Shown: piece after piece, positions 16,825-25,566 of the stretch
Numbering within the stretch: the stretch's first letter is position 1
Layout of the letters: each line of letters begins with the position of its first letter
NCBI GenBank assembly: GCA_013297655.1
Contig: JAAFHV010000051.1
Span: forward strand, 1 to 41,961
Length of the DNA stretch: 41,961 nt
Source: Myxococcales bacterium
GTDB taxonomy: Bacteria; Myxococcota_A; Polyangia; Polyangiales; Polyangiaceae
Direction of reading: 5' to 3'
The notes under the pieces: generated by a model
Databases searched by the model: none
What the model was told of the DNA's origin: nothing
What the model saw: only the letters and a program-made list of their open reading frames with translations
Made by a program: the position numbers and the translations under genes

Positions 16825-17777
16825 CGTCGTCCACCTGTCTTGGGCTCGGGTTCAGCAAAGTGCCTCCCCCACGTACTTGGAACGTCGCGACGCGGTGTGA
16901 TGCACGATGCGCCCACGCCCACGCACCCAGCGCAGAGCGCAGAGCGCACGCGCTTTCGAGCGCCGAAGCACTCCGTCCCGGGCCGTTGGTGCCCGCGCGG
17001 CCCGTTCGGACTAAGGCGGCGCGGGCGTGGTGGAGGGCGGCAGTCACGGCGACCCACGAAGAGGAAGCAACGAGCGGCGGCGGAACAACGCGACGTCGAA
17101 ACAAATGTCACATCACGGAAGCCGCTCATGTGCCAGAGCCAGGGGGTACCCGCCGGCGATGAAGGTGATCGAGCGCTTGTCCAAGGGGAAACTGGGGCTT
17201 GGGCCAACGGACAAGCACGTCGAGGTCGTGAAGCGCCCGGCCGATCCCGCTGATCGGCTCGTGACTACCATCGCGTCCGAACGGGACGCCAACGGCCACA
17301 GACCCGTGTGCCGCTGATGCGCCTCCGCATACTCTCGGGGCCCAACGCTGGCGCGACTTTGTCCTCCGCGTGCGATGGCGTCGTTATCGGCACCAGCGAG
17401 ACCGCCGCCGCCGTGCTGAATGCCCCCGCCTTCTCGCGAGCTCGCTCGAACGCGTTGCGCTGCCCTCGCCTCGCGGTATCGCGGCGACCACGCGTCGGGC
17501 GCGCTGAGCGCGTCACGCGGACCGATGGATCAGCGGGCCGATTCGAGACGCTCGACTGGCCGATCGTCGCTCGATTGGTAGTGCGCTGACGGCAAGCAGG
17601 TCGTCGTGCGCGACAACGAGGACGCATTGCGCGGCCGCTTTCTCCGGTGCAGAATTCGTTGGTTAGCTGAGCGACCGGAAGACCCGAAGATTGCAACGGC
17701 CCGGAGGGCGAGCCTGCAACCTGCACCAGCGGCCCGAGAAGAAGGGCACTTCATCGGGGCCGCGCCACGACCGCACG
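16825..17777. other. 950 bp without an intact gene
   Basis: Open frames here have irregular composition and no family match, and no RNA gene was seen. The only recognisable relic is an FHA-like start near 17317-17430. The stretch separates the leftward CARDB gene from the rightward AlaX-like gene. Confidence 0.4.
17317..17430 (+). pseudogene. Possible FHA-domain remnant
   Basis: The frame from ATG 17317 reads MRLRILSGPNAGATLSSACD, then GVVIGTSETAAAVLNAPAFSR. This resembles the first strands of an FHA domain as found at the N-terminus of myxobacterial sigma-54 regulators (RVVSGPDAG...VVGTSPEADLVL...VSRRH). The reading then loses the pattern and ends soon after. Weak evidence: about 40 residues, not confirmed by any second motif. 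Confidence 0.3.
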
Positions 17778-18464
17778 ATGACAAAGAAGACCTTCTGGGA
17801 CGAACCCTACCAACACACGCATGATACCACCGTCACGTCAGTGGTCGGCGACGACGTCACGCTCGACTCGACCATTTTCTTCGCGATGTCGGGCGGACAG
17901 GAGAGTGATCACGGCACGATCGGCGACTCGCGGGTCGTCGCAGCGCGGAAGGAAGGCCTCGAAATCATCTACACGCTGGCGAGTGACCATGGGCTCACCG
18001 TTGGGCAGCACGTCCGCATCGAGATCGATTGGGCGCGCCGGAACCGCCTCATGCGCCTTCACTTCGCTGCGGAGCTCGTGCTCGAGCTCCTCGTGCGCGA
18101 GCTCGCCTGCGTCGACAAGGTCGGCGCTCACATTGCTCCGCACAAGGCGAGGGTCGACTTCGCTTGGTCTTGCAATATCGCGCCCCTCTTGCCGCGAATC
18201 AGCACCGCTGCAAACTCCATCATCGCGTCCGACCTCGAGATCCGGACGGGCTTCGATGACCGGGTCGCTGAGCGGCGCTTTTGGGAGGTTCAAGGCTTCG
18301 CTCGGGTGCCGTGTGGCGGAACGCACGTCCGACGAACGAGCGAGGTCGGTGCGATCCGACTTCGCCGGGAGAACATCGGACGAGGGAAGGAGCGCGTCGA
18401 AATATTTCTGGAGGACGTCGGCGAACGCGGATTCCATACGGCCACTTCGCGAGCGCAAACTTGA
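17778..18464 (+). CDS. AlaX-like alanyl-tRNA editing protein
   Basis: 228 residues from ATG 17778 (MTKKTFWDEPYQH). The family pattern of the alanyl-tRNA synthetase editing domain is visible: MSGGQESDHGTIGDS (matching GGGQxxDxG), then RLMRLHFAAELVLELL at the HxxxH metal site, and the second metal motif PCGGTHVRRTSEVG (CxxxH). Such proteins hydrolyse Ser or Gly mischarged on tRNA-Ala, or related mischarged tRNAs. The first zinc motif reads HFAAE rather than HxxxH, so one His ligand is replaced by Glu. Stand-alone, with no synthetase nearby. The upstream open extension to 17691 lacks motif support. Confidence 0.8.
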   Translation: MTKKTFWDEPYQHTHDTTVTSVVGDDVTLDSTIFFAMSGGQESDHGTIGDSRVVAARKEGLEIIYTLASDHGLTVGQHVRIEIDWARRNRLMRLHFAAELVLELLVRELACVDKVGAHIAPHKARVDFAWSCNIAPLLPRISTAANSIIASDLEIRTGFDDRVAERRFWEVQGFARVPCGGTHVRRTSEVGAIRLRRENIGRGKERVEIFLEDVGERGFHTATSRAQT

Positions 18465-18636
18465 GCCGTCAAGGTCATCGCGAACTGCCGCAGACCCGAA
18501 TCGTCGTACTTGACGCTGCCGGATCGACTACCGAACATGTCTGGGAGCGCGCGTCGACTCCGTGCTGGCTGCGCGCGCACTCAGCCCTCAGCGCGAAAGC
18601 GATCGATTCGGTCATCCGCAGATCGGGTCTGAGCCG

Positions 18637-19245
18637 CTAAGGACACCGGGCGAACCGAATGGAACCGCCGCCGAACGTGTTGTCGCTCTCGTTGGTCTCC
18701 GGCACCGCCGCTCCGATGTCGACCCGCAAGGAGTAGGGGTGCGGAGTGTCCTTTGGGAGTGCCCCGATGTCGAGGTTGGCCAGGACATAGGTTCGCGTCG
18801 TCCCGTCCCCGATACCGCCAGGTATCGATGCGACGAACGTACTCGCCTCCACCGGCAGCGGATTGACGATTTTGAAGAAGTTGCTGAAGTTCGTCGCGGC
18901 GCCCGCCGCGATGCTCGAACTGTAGATCGCGTTCCTGAGCTTGTAGGTGACAGTAATCTTTCCGTCTATCGTGCATGGAATGCGCACGTCGTCGGTGGGC
19001 TCGGCGAACACGGAGCCAGAGCCTCCCGCGAGCGCTCGCCAGCTGAACTGGAGAACGCGCCGAAAGCTCGGGGTACCCCCGATCCGCGGGAGGACCTGCG
19101 ACATGTCGCCGACGTGAAGGTTAACCGGACCTCCAACAGCGAGCGCCTCCACTCCTTCGTCGGCAAGCTCCTCGTCGCCAGCGGAACCGCCGCAGGCAGC
19201 AACCAAAAGGAGGAACGCACCACAAAACGCCCGATGATGGCTCAT
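18637..19245 (-). CDS. CARDB-like lipoprotein
   Basis: 202 residues from ATG 19245 (MSHHRAFCGAFLLLVAACGG, lipobox VAAC). The mature part has alternating beta-rich segments, with the C-terminal signature of CARDB-like domains (LRVDIGAAVPETNESDNTFG) and an earlier VTYKLRN segment. The N-terminal 40 residues after the lipid anchor are acidic. The longer frame to 19446 has no coding features. Divergent from the GNAT gene to its right and convergent with the AlaX-like gene to its left (170 bases apart). Confidence 0.75.
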   Translation of the reverse strand: MSHHRAFCGAFLLLVAACGGSAGDEELADEGVEALAVGGPVNLHVGDMSQVLPRIGGTPSFRRVLQFSWRALAGGSGSVFAEPTDDVRIPCTIDGKITVTYKLRNAIYSSSIAAGAATNFSNFFKIVNPLPVEASTFVASIPGGIGDGTTRTYVLANLDIGALPKDTPHPYSLRVDIGAAVPETNESDNTFGGGSIRFARCP

Positions 19246-19605
19246 GACAGACTGAATCTCCAAGCACGCGTGAAGGGCGGCTCCGCCCGGGCAAGAATCC
19301 CCCGGGCGGGCCCGATGTGGGGTACCGACCCTTTGGAACTCCTGGCGCCGATGTGATGCACGGGAAAGTGTGCGAGCTGTCGAGGGAGTGCGAGGCCCGG
19401 CGGTCCGGTCTCCGGCTCCCAACGCGCCACTGACCGAGGAGTCCACGGTGTGCGACGTCGCACTCGCCGACGCGGCCTTCGTCGTGAGTGAGCCTCACGC
19501 AAACGAAGTGGGGTCGAACCGCACGATCGCAGAACAGCGGCCACGAGCGCAAAGGCGTCGGCCGCACGCGGTCGCAGGACTTTCGGTGCATCACCTTGTT
19601 CCGAC
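19246..19605. other. Divergent intergenic region
   Basis: About 360 bases between divergently transcribed genes. A short GC-rich inverted repeat (CCCGGGCG...CGCCCGGG type, near 19286-19312) lies about 50 bases upstream of the lipoprotein start. No promoter or RNA could be assigned with confidence. Confidence 0.35.
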
Positions 19606-20310
19606 ATGTGCCAGGCACTCGAGGCACAATCCACTATGCGGCGCTCCCCGTACGACCTCGATTCTTCCCCGTCTGCAGCTCAACCTTGTCGCGCGTTATG
19701 TGGACTTCCGAACGAAGAGTCGAAGTCGACGCCAACGAAGCTATCGAGAGCCATTTGTCGTGTCTTCGACTCGTTTCCCGTTCTCCTTACGGAGCGGCTC
19801 CTTCTTAGGCAAATGCAGGAATGCGACGCAGCGGCACTCTTTCGCATATGCAGTGATCGCGACTGGCTCAAACGCTGGGGATCCACCGTCCACGAAACCA
19901 AAGAAGACTCCCGTCGCACCATCGAACGCCTGCTGGAGTCTTACCGCGAGGGCCGAGAGCTTCGATGGGGGATCTGTCTTCGCAGCGACGGGTCGATGAT
20001 AGGAGCCGCTGGCTTCCTTCGGTTCGTCCCGGAGCACTTCCGCGGCGAAATCAGCTACGAGCAGGCGAAGGGCTGGTGCGGAAAAGGGTACATGACCGAA
20101 GCGCTGCGAGCGATTGTCCGCTTCGGTTTCGAGCACGTCGGATTGCATACGATCGAGGCCGGCATCGATCCGGAACACGCAGCCTCTATCAATGTAGCGG
20201 AGCGCCTCGGGATGAAGCGTGAAGGGTTCTTGCGCGAAAACTACTTTTTCGAAGGGCGGTTCTACGACACGCTCTTGTATTCACTCATCGGGGGCGTCAG
20301 TGCTGCGTAG
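19606..20310 (+). CDS. GNAT acetyltransferase, RimJ/RimL type
   Basis: The recognisable domain starts near codon 58 (FPVLLTERLLLRQMQECDAA). It follows the RimJ/RimL pattern: LTERLLLR, WGICLRSDGSMIGAAGF, the acetyl-CoA loop QAKGWCGKGYMTEALRAIV, and the end VGLHTIEAGIDPEHAASINV, AERLGMKREGFLREN. Relatives acetylate N-termini of ribosomal proteins or small amines. The first 55 residues are not conserved; ATG 19606 and ATG 19636 are both possible and the true start may be later. It stops 24 bases before the next gene and probably shares an operon with the N-acyltransferase and diiron-protein genes. Confidence 0.85.
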   Translation: MCQALEAQSTMRRSPYDLDSSPSAAQPCRALCGLPNEESKSTPTKLSRAICRVFDSFPVLLTERLLLRQMQECDAAALFRICSDRDWLKRWGSTVHETKEDSRRTIERLLESYREGRELRWGICLRSDGSMIGAAGFLRFVPEHFRGEISYEQAKGWCGKGYMTEALRAIVRFGFEHVGLHTIEAGIDPEHAASINVAERLGMKREGFLRENYFFEGRFYDTLLYSLIGGVSAA

Positions 20311-20334
20311 GCCATCTCGCGTCTGGGGCTCGCG

Positions 20335-21135
20335 GTGACGGAACAACCCAAGCCTGCCGAACGATTCTTCGTGCATCGCGCGCGTGCCGAAGGCGAGGCG
20401 AGTTCGGTTGTGAATCGCGATCAGGCGTTCTCTTTCGAGGTCTTGCATGACCCCCGGTTACTCCTGGAGTCGTATCGGCTTCGGTACGCTGTCTACGACC
20501 TGCTCGGCTACCTTCGCGCGCCATGCGCCACTGGGCTCGAGATCGACGAATACGACCGGTACTCCGTTCCGTTCGGAGCGATCTCGAAGGCCTCGGGCGA
20601 GCTCGTTGGAACGCTGCGCTTGGTGACCGACCATACCCAGTCTTATCATTCTCAATCGATGGGGAGCATCCTGGCTGAGCACGGAGATGCTGACCTGATG
20701 GAGCGTTCGTCGAAACGGCGTGCACGACCTCTTCCTTCACTCTTCTCTGCTGAGGTTACAAGCTTGGTGACCTCGCGGTCGCTGGTCTCACGGCGAGGAC
20801 ACGAGCGGAAGACGCCGTGCATCTACGAGATGAGCAGGATGATCGTTCGTCCCGATCTGAGGGGGATTGGTGTCTCGAGAGGCATGATGGACCTCGGTCT
20901 AGCGCATGCGCAGGCTCACGGGTATCCCCTCCTCGTAGGCTCGTGCGTTCCGGAGCATCTGTCTCTCTACGCGAAGTACGGGTTCGAGAGGCTCCCGCGG
21001 AGCCAAACATTCGAGAGCGACGTCGTGGGCCAACTGGCGAACACGGTCGTTTGTGACACGACGGCCCTTCCGTCTCCGACCGACGCCCGTGTCGCCGAGC
21101 TCCGTCGGGAGCTGCAAGGCCGAATGAAGCGGTGA
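20335..21135 (+). CDS. LuxI/FeeM-like N-acyltransferase (possible autoinducer or N-acyl amino acid synthase)
   Basis: 266 residues from GTG 20335, preceded by a weak GGGG site. Features of the acyl-homoserine-lactone synthase / N-acyl amino acid synthase superfamily appear in order. These are YRLRYAVYDLLGYL (cf. R..VF..LGW), GLEIDEYDRYSVPFGA (cf. G.E.D.FD), GELVGTLRLV (cf. G..RL) and YEMSRMIVRPDLRG (cf. E.SR..V). A GNAT-type end follows (GVSRGMMDLGLAHAQAHGY). The length exceeds LuxI (about 200) and fits FeeM-like enzymes, which join an acyl-ACP acyl chain to an amino acid. Substrate unknown; no LuxR-type receptor is encoded in the window. Confidence 0.65.
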   Translation: MTEQPKPAERFFVHRARAEGEASSVVNRDQAFSFEVLHDPRLLLESYRLRYAVYDLLGYLRAPCATGLEIDEYDRYSVPFGAISKASGELVGTLRLVTDHTQSYHSQSMGSILAEHGDADLMERSSKRRARPLPSLFSAEVTSLVTSRSLVSRRGHERKTPCIYEMSRMIVRPDLRGIGVSRGMMDLGLAHAQAHGYPLLVGSCVPEHLSLYAKYGFERLPRSQTFESDVVGQLANTVVCDTTALPSPTDARVAELRRELQGRMKR

Positions 21136-21252
21136 TGGGCGCGCAGTACGCAATCCGTCTTCTGGGCTCCCCGTGCGAGGGCTCACAGTCTTTCGGCCCC
21201 GGCAGTCCTTGCGCTCAGAAAGTATGGAATCGTTTAGGATAGGTGCACATTG

Positions 21253-21912
21253 ATGGAAATATTGCTCTTGACGGATTTTTGCGACATTGAGGCGCAGCAG
21301 CTCGAAGATGCCTTGCGTCAGCATCTTCTGCTTTCGCCGTTCTTCACGCACGACTTCGAGCCGGTCGGTGTGGACGACGTCCGCGAGCACTACCTGCGCT
21401 TCCTGAAGATGAGCGCCGACTACGTCGCGTTGACAGTCTCGATGCTCCGGTCCGCGGCGGACGCGCTGCGCGAGGGCGATGCCGAGGATCGCGCCTGGAG
21501 CGAGGTTTTGCTCGGTTACGCGACCGATGAGACCGAGACCGACGGCGACGCGAGCTATGACCATCACGTCTGGGCCACGAACGACATGGCCGCCCTCGGG
21601 GCTGATCGTGCGTGGATAGACGCCCCATCGCACCCTAGCGTCGCCCAGTACGGTCGGTACTTCATCGACGGGGCGGTTCAGCATCCGTATGCCGTGCTCG
21701 GAGTGAAGGGCGTGCTCGAGCACCTGTCCATCCGCGTGTGCGACGACTTCGTTCGTGGGGTCATCGAAAGCGGAATCCCGAACGGTGAAAATGCGACGAG
21801 CTTTCTTCACCATCACGGCGTGCTCGACGTTGACCATGTGCGCGCGGGAGACAAGAACCTCGAGCAGCTCCGCAGCCAGGCCAAGCGGGCCCAGGCCCCC
21901 CTGTGCCAATGA
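21253..21912 (+). CDS. Heme-oxygenase-like diiron oxidase (HDO superfamily)
   Basis: 219 residues from ATG 21253 (a TTG one codon earlier is possible; AGGATAGG lies upstream). The protein appears all-helical. A DETETDGDASYDHHVW segment is in the position of the first acid/His ligand pair, and GVLEHLSIRV supplies a helix-2 Glu. The C-terminal HGVLDVDH fits the H-x3-D-x2-H ligand motif of heme-oxygenase-like diiron oxidases (CADD, BesC, UndA relatives). Those enzymes perform oxygen-dependent cleavage or hydroxylation of acids and amino acids. The last three codons overlap the predicted left end of the IS3 element, so the C-terminus may have been altered by the insertion. Placement after an N-acyltransferase suggests that it modifies the acyl product (inference). 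Confidence 0.65.
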   Translation: MEILLLTDFCDIEAQQLEDALRQHLLLSPFFTHDFEPVGVDDVREHYLRFLKMSADYVALTVSMLRSAADALREGDAEDRAWSEVLLGYATDETETDGDASYDHHVWATNDMAALGADRAWIDAPSHPSVAQYGRYFIDGAVQHPYAVLGVKGVLEHLSIRVCDDFVRGVIESGIPNGENATSFLHHHGVLDVDHVRAGDKNLEQLRSQAKRAQAPLCQ

Positions 21913-21974
21913 GGCGTGAGACAGCTCCTTCCTGATATCTCTGTACCGATGGGCGGAGGAACTCTCTCAAGAAA

Positions 21975-22415
21975 ATGCCAAAACCACCCGTAACTCCCGG
22001 TGCTGCTCGGTCTGCCAACGGCACCGCTGGAGATCCCACCCCGGACACCGAGGCGGTGCACCTCTCCCTCGAGGTTACCCCCCGGAAGTCCCGCCGTCGG
22101 TTCACAGCGGCGGAGAAGGTTCGCCTGCTGAAGGCCGCCGACGCCGCGATAGCAAGCGGCGAGCGCGGAGCGCTCGAGGCGTTCATGCGCAAGGAGGGCC
22201 TTTACAGCTCGCACCTCGCGAGCTGGCGGGCGACCCTGGCGGCGCAGGGCGCGCAGGGCCTGGCGGCGAAGAAGCCCGGCAGGAAGCCGAAGCTCGACAG
22301 CACCGCGCGCCAGCTCCTTACGGCCCACAAGGAGAATGCGCGCCTCAAACACAAGTTGGCAGTCGCCAACGCAGTCATCGGCCTCCAAAAAAAGCCCATC
22401 AGGTATTGGGCTTGA
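21975..22415 (+). CDS. IS3-family OrfA (helix-turn-helix), frame broken in A7 run
   Basis: 146 residues as read. A Lys/Arg-rich DNA-binding part (RRRFTAAEKVRLLKAADAAI, then a helix-turn-helix around EAFMRKEGLYSSHLASWRA) is followed by the coiled-coil end ENARLKHKLAVANAVIGLQK. As read, it ends KKPIRYWA at 22415 after an A7 run (22387-22393). One base of slippage back (or one missing A) would instead give KKAHQVLGLTLPDLGELEEP and a stop at 22457-22459, overlapping the OrfB start as TGATG. That ending looks like authentic OrfA C-termini, so either natural -1 frameshifting or a single-base deletion is indicated. Confidence 0.75.
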   Translation: MPKPPVTPGAARSANGTAGDPTPDTEAVHLSLEVTPRKSRRRFTAAEKVRLLKAADAAIASGERGALEAFMRKEGLYSSHLASWRATLAAQGAQGLAAKKPGRKPKLDSTARQLLTAHKENARLKHKLAVANAVIGLQKKPIRYWA

Positions 22416-22458
22416 CGCTCCCGGACCTGGGGGAGCTCGAAGAGCCCGAGGAGAGCTG

Positions 22459-23592
22459 ATGGCCCTCATAGCCTCGCGAGACACCGCGCTCGTTCCGCTG
22501 TCGGTCGCGTGCGCGGCCCTAGGCATGAGCCGCGCGACGCACCATCGTCAGGGAAAACCAGCCGCCGCCGACGCGCGCACGGCAACGCGCCGTCGAGCGC
22601 CCAATCACCGTCGCCTTTCGGAGGTCGAGCGCCAGCGAATCCTGGATACGCTTCACCTTACGGAATATGCCGATCAGCCGCCCGCCGAGGTGTATGCGTC
22701 GCTCCTCGGCAAAGGCACTTTCATTGGCTCGATTCGCACGATGTACCGCGTGCTCAAGGAAGCCGGCGAGACGCGCGAGCGCAGAAATCAGCGGCCCCCG
22801 CACGCCTACGCTAAGCCTTCGCTCACCGCGACGGCGCCGAATCAAATCTGGACGTGGGACATCACCAAGCTCGCGACAATGAAAAAGGGCGTCTTCCTGA
22901 TGGCCTATGTCATTGTCGATCTTTTTAGTCGCTATGTCGTTGGATGGATGGTAGCAAATGCGGAGTCGCAGGTCTGGGCGACGAAGCTCTTCGCCGAAAC
23001 CATCGCCCGTCACGGAATCGAGCCTGGCCTCTGCGTCCATTCGGACCGCGGCGCGACGATGAAGAGCGACACACTCGCCCAACTCTTTGCCACGCTCGGC
23101 GTCACCCGGAGCTTCAACCGGCCGCACGTCTCGAACGACAACCCTTTCAGCGAGGCGCAATTCCGAACGCTCAAGTACCAACCCGACTACCCCGGCAGAT
23201 TCCAGGGAGAGCATGACGCCAAAAGCTACCTGACGAGCTTCTTCGACTGGCATAACAACGAGCACCATCACTCGGGCCTCGCGCTCTTCACGCCGGCCGA
23301 CGTCTTCCTCAAGCGCGTCGAGCAGACCACCGTCATCCGCCAGCGCGCGCTCGACGAGGCCTACGCGCTCCACCCTGAGCGCTTCCCGAACGGCCCGCCT
23401 CGTGTCCCTAAGCCGCCCGCTCAGGTCCACATCAAGCCGCTCACCAGCGAGGTGTTGACCATGGCCGTCGTACTCGACGATGAGCCCGCGCGAGGCCCCG
23501 ACGCCCCGCCTCTCGTCGACCCCGCGCAACACCGACCCTCCCCTCGCGACCATCGCGTCGAGCCACCCGTACTCGCCTCGAACGCTCCATAG
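22459..23592 (+). CDS. IS3-family transposase OrfB (DDE integrase)
   Basis: 377 residues from ATG 22459 with a good ribosome site (GAGGAGAG, 5 bases ahead). The HTH_21-type segment is about 52-105, and the rve core has D134 (WTWDITKL), D196 (HSDRGATM) and E232 (NPFSEAQFRTLK). The last two acids are spaced exactly 35 residues apart, the IS3 signature. The C-terminus is Pro-rich. The frame is intact, so this part is probably active if OrfA is made. Confidence 0.92.
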   Translation: MALIASRDTALVPLSVACAALGMSRATHHRQGKPAAADARTATRRRAPNHRRLSEVERQRILDTLHLTEYADQPPAEVYASLLGKGTFIGSIRTMYRVLKEAGETRERRNQRPPHAYAKPSLTATAPNQIWTWDITKLATMKKGVFLMAYVIVDLFSRYVVGWMVANAESQVWATKLFAETIARHGIEPGLCVHSDRGATMKSDTLAQLFATLGVTRSFNRPHVSNDNPFSEAQFRTLKYQPDYPGRFQGEHDAKSYLTSFFDWHNNEHHHSGLALFTPADVFLKRVEQTTVIRQRALDEAYALHPERFPNGPPRVPKPPAQVHIKPLTSEVLTMAVVLDDEPARGPDAPPLVDPAQHRPSPRDHRVEPPVLASNAP

Positions 23593-23861
23593 AACTCACG
23601 CACCCGCTGTCTCATCCGCGTTGACACGTACCGGGCGCTCGAGGGGGCGTACGTCGCCGGCGGAGCGTATCGAACCTTCTTGCGGGTCGCGATGTAGCCC
23701 GCATCGCCCGCCGCAGGTTCGCGTCGTCCATTTGGATGTAGGGCAACTGGCGCGAGTGTCCGCGCCAAACCGCCACGACCTGTTCCAACCAAGGAAGGCG
23801 CCGCGCGTGGTCACGCACACCGCGATGGCGTCACGGCGTTAAGGAACACAGCGAGGACAAG

Positions 23862-25310
23862 ATGAGGCGTCTTTTTAAACAGGGGTCGGTCGTGGCGGGC
23901 AGGGCTTGGTGGGTGCTCGGTCTCTCTCTCTTGGGAGGCTGCATCGACGCCCCTGCAGCGGACAAGGCCGGTAGGGGCCGGGGCACGTGGTTAGACCCCA
24001 TCGTGCTTCGGCGCGACAACCCTGCGCTCGGTGGGCAAGTTCAGGTCACAGGGAGCGCCGTGAAGGGGCGGCTAGGGTCCGATGGCACGACCCTCTCTAC
24101 CGCCAAGTGGGAGGGGGCCGAAGGGTATCTCGAGGTGAAGGAGCTTCGCGCGGACAACTCGCTGTACGCCACGTACAAGACCCCGCTCCTTCCTCGGGAG
24201 ACCTTCGATTCGCCAGGTACGGCCAAGTTCGGAACCCGCGGCATCACGATGGTCCACGGGAACAAGTACGCTGCGCGCGCGGTCGGCACTGGGGCCGGAA
24301 ACAGCGGCCAGGCGACCGATACGACGCACTACAAGCTCGCTGACGACGTGCTGGTCGTACCGCTGGTTGTCGTCAACTGGATACCACGCGGGCAGGGCGA
24401 CTTCATGGGCACGCGCGTCGCCGGCATGTTCGACTTCTACCCGGCGGTCGCTTCGTACCCGGTTACATTCCCGAACACGTGGCGAGCGGGCTACCCGAAG
24501 GTAGTGCCTAGCTTGACGCCTACGCTCTTCCAGGCCGACCTCACGGCGGCGAACTACAAGAACGGGAGCACGACGCTCGAGCGCTACAATCCATCCTACG
24601 GTGGCGCAACTCCAGACGATGTGTTCGCGGGATGTGGCGTTCAGTTTCAGGTAATCGCACGCGTCGACGTAAGCGAGCCGGTCGGGTTTCGGCCTGGCGA
24701 GCGATGCAACGATCAAGCGGAGAATTTACCCGAGAGCTCAGCTTTGACAGCAGCATGGAACAACAGTCCTATCGCGCAGTACATCTCACGAGTTGTCCAG
24801 CCGTTGACTGTGGGATACGCGAACTACGGGTGCGGCTATTGGAACGGTATGTACCACCCGAGTGGCGTCGAGATTGACGTCGGGCGAGCCCCGAACATTC
24901 TTGCCCACGAGCTCGGGCACCACTTCGGTGGTCCAGATGTCCCTAACCACCAGCGCGATCGCGAGCACGACCGCGACCCCGGGAACCTACTCCATGCGTC
25001 GTACTCCGGGACCAAGCTCACGCCCGGTCAATGCTCCGCGGCGCGGAGTAAGGCCGCCGACTACTCGGCGCGCTACGACGAGTACAGCCGGGTGACGGGT
25101 CGCACCTATACGACCACGCCTCCGGCGGATATCTGGGCAGCATCAGGAAGTGCAGGAGGCGACGGCGGCTTCTCGCCCGCGAGCGGACCGATTGACCTTG
25201 ACGGGGAAGTCTGCTGCGTGCGGCCGGGAACGTCAACGCCAGTTTTCGTGTCGCGGCTGGCGTGTGTGGCGCAAGGAGGCCGCCTGTGTCCGGTCGGGAC
25301 CCCTCGCTGA
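23862..25310 (+). CDS. Lipoprotein metallopeptidase, HExxHxxGxxD type (copy 1)
   Basis: 482 residues. Signal and lipobox GLSLLGGC (Cys27) predict an outer-membrane lipoprotein. A beta-rich N-terminal half of about 200 residues (GTWLDPIVLRRDNPALGG...) precedes a catalytic part with HELGHHFGGPDVPNH: H349, E350, H353, G356 and D359. This HExxHxxGxxD pattern is that of metzincin-like enzymes with Asp as third zinc ligand (as in snapalysin). Four Cys in the C-terminal tail (CCVRPG, LACVAQGGRLC) may be disulfide-bonded. A paralogue with about 55-60 percent similar sequence lies at 28695. Confidence 0.8.
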   Translation: MRRLFKQGSVVAGRAWWVLGLSLLGGCIDAPAADKAGRGRGTWLDPIVLRRDNPALGGQVQVTGSAVKGRLGSDGTTLSTAKWEGAEGYLEVKELRADNSLYATYKTPLLPRETFDSPGTAKFGTRGITMVHGNKYAARAVGTGAGNSGQATDTTHYKLADDVLVVPLVVVNWIPRGQGDFMGTRVAGMFDFYPAVASYPVTFPNTWRAGYPKVVPSLTPTLFQADLTAANYKNGSTTLERYNPSYGGATPDDVFAGCGVQFQVIARVDVSEPVGFRPGERCNDQAENLPESSALTAAWNNSPIAQYISRVVQPLTVGYANYGCGYWNGMYHPSGVEIDVGRAPNILAHELGHHFGGPDVPNHQRDREHDRDPGNLLHASYSGTKLTPGQCSAARSKAADYSARYDEYSRVTGRTYTTTPPADIWAASGSAGGDGGFSPASGPIDLDGEVCCVRPGTSTPVFVSRLACVAQGGRLCPVGTPR

Positions 25311-25566
25311 CGAAGTCGTGAGTGCACATCGCGGCGCCGGTCCCGACGCCTGCGAGTCGGAGGTAAACGGCGCCGCGTGCGTACCGAGCTACGAACGAGC
25401 GCATCTGGACAGAACGCAGTCTGCAGGCCGCAGAAGAAGAGCCGCGTCACTCGCGTCCCTCGGCTCGAATGACTTGAGCGCGCGCGCGACCGTTGAAGCT
25501 GTTTCCGTCAGGGTGGTATTTTCGCCGAGTACGACCTGATTGTTGTGTAACCGTTTGAGAGATCCT

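Larger units (their letters stand above)
21902..23626 (+). mobile_element. IS3-family insertion sequence
   Basis: A two-gene element. Imperfect terminal repeats are proposed at 21902-21925 (TGTGCCAATGAGG...TGAGACAGC) and 23606-23626 (inverse TGTCAACGCGGATGAGACAGC type); both begin TGT and share TGAGACAGC. No clear target duplication was found, so the ends are approximate. The element carries a helix-turn-helix OrfA and an rve integrase OrfB. About 235 bases of unrecognised DNA follow before the first metallopeptidase gene. Confidence 0.65.

Noticed and set aside
23593-23861. Minus-strand frame reading VVAVWRGHSRQLPYIQMDDA as a transposase remnant
   Set aside because: It looks protein-like but matches no family I can name; too short to call.
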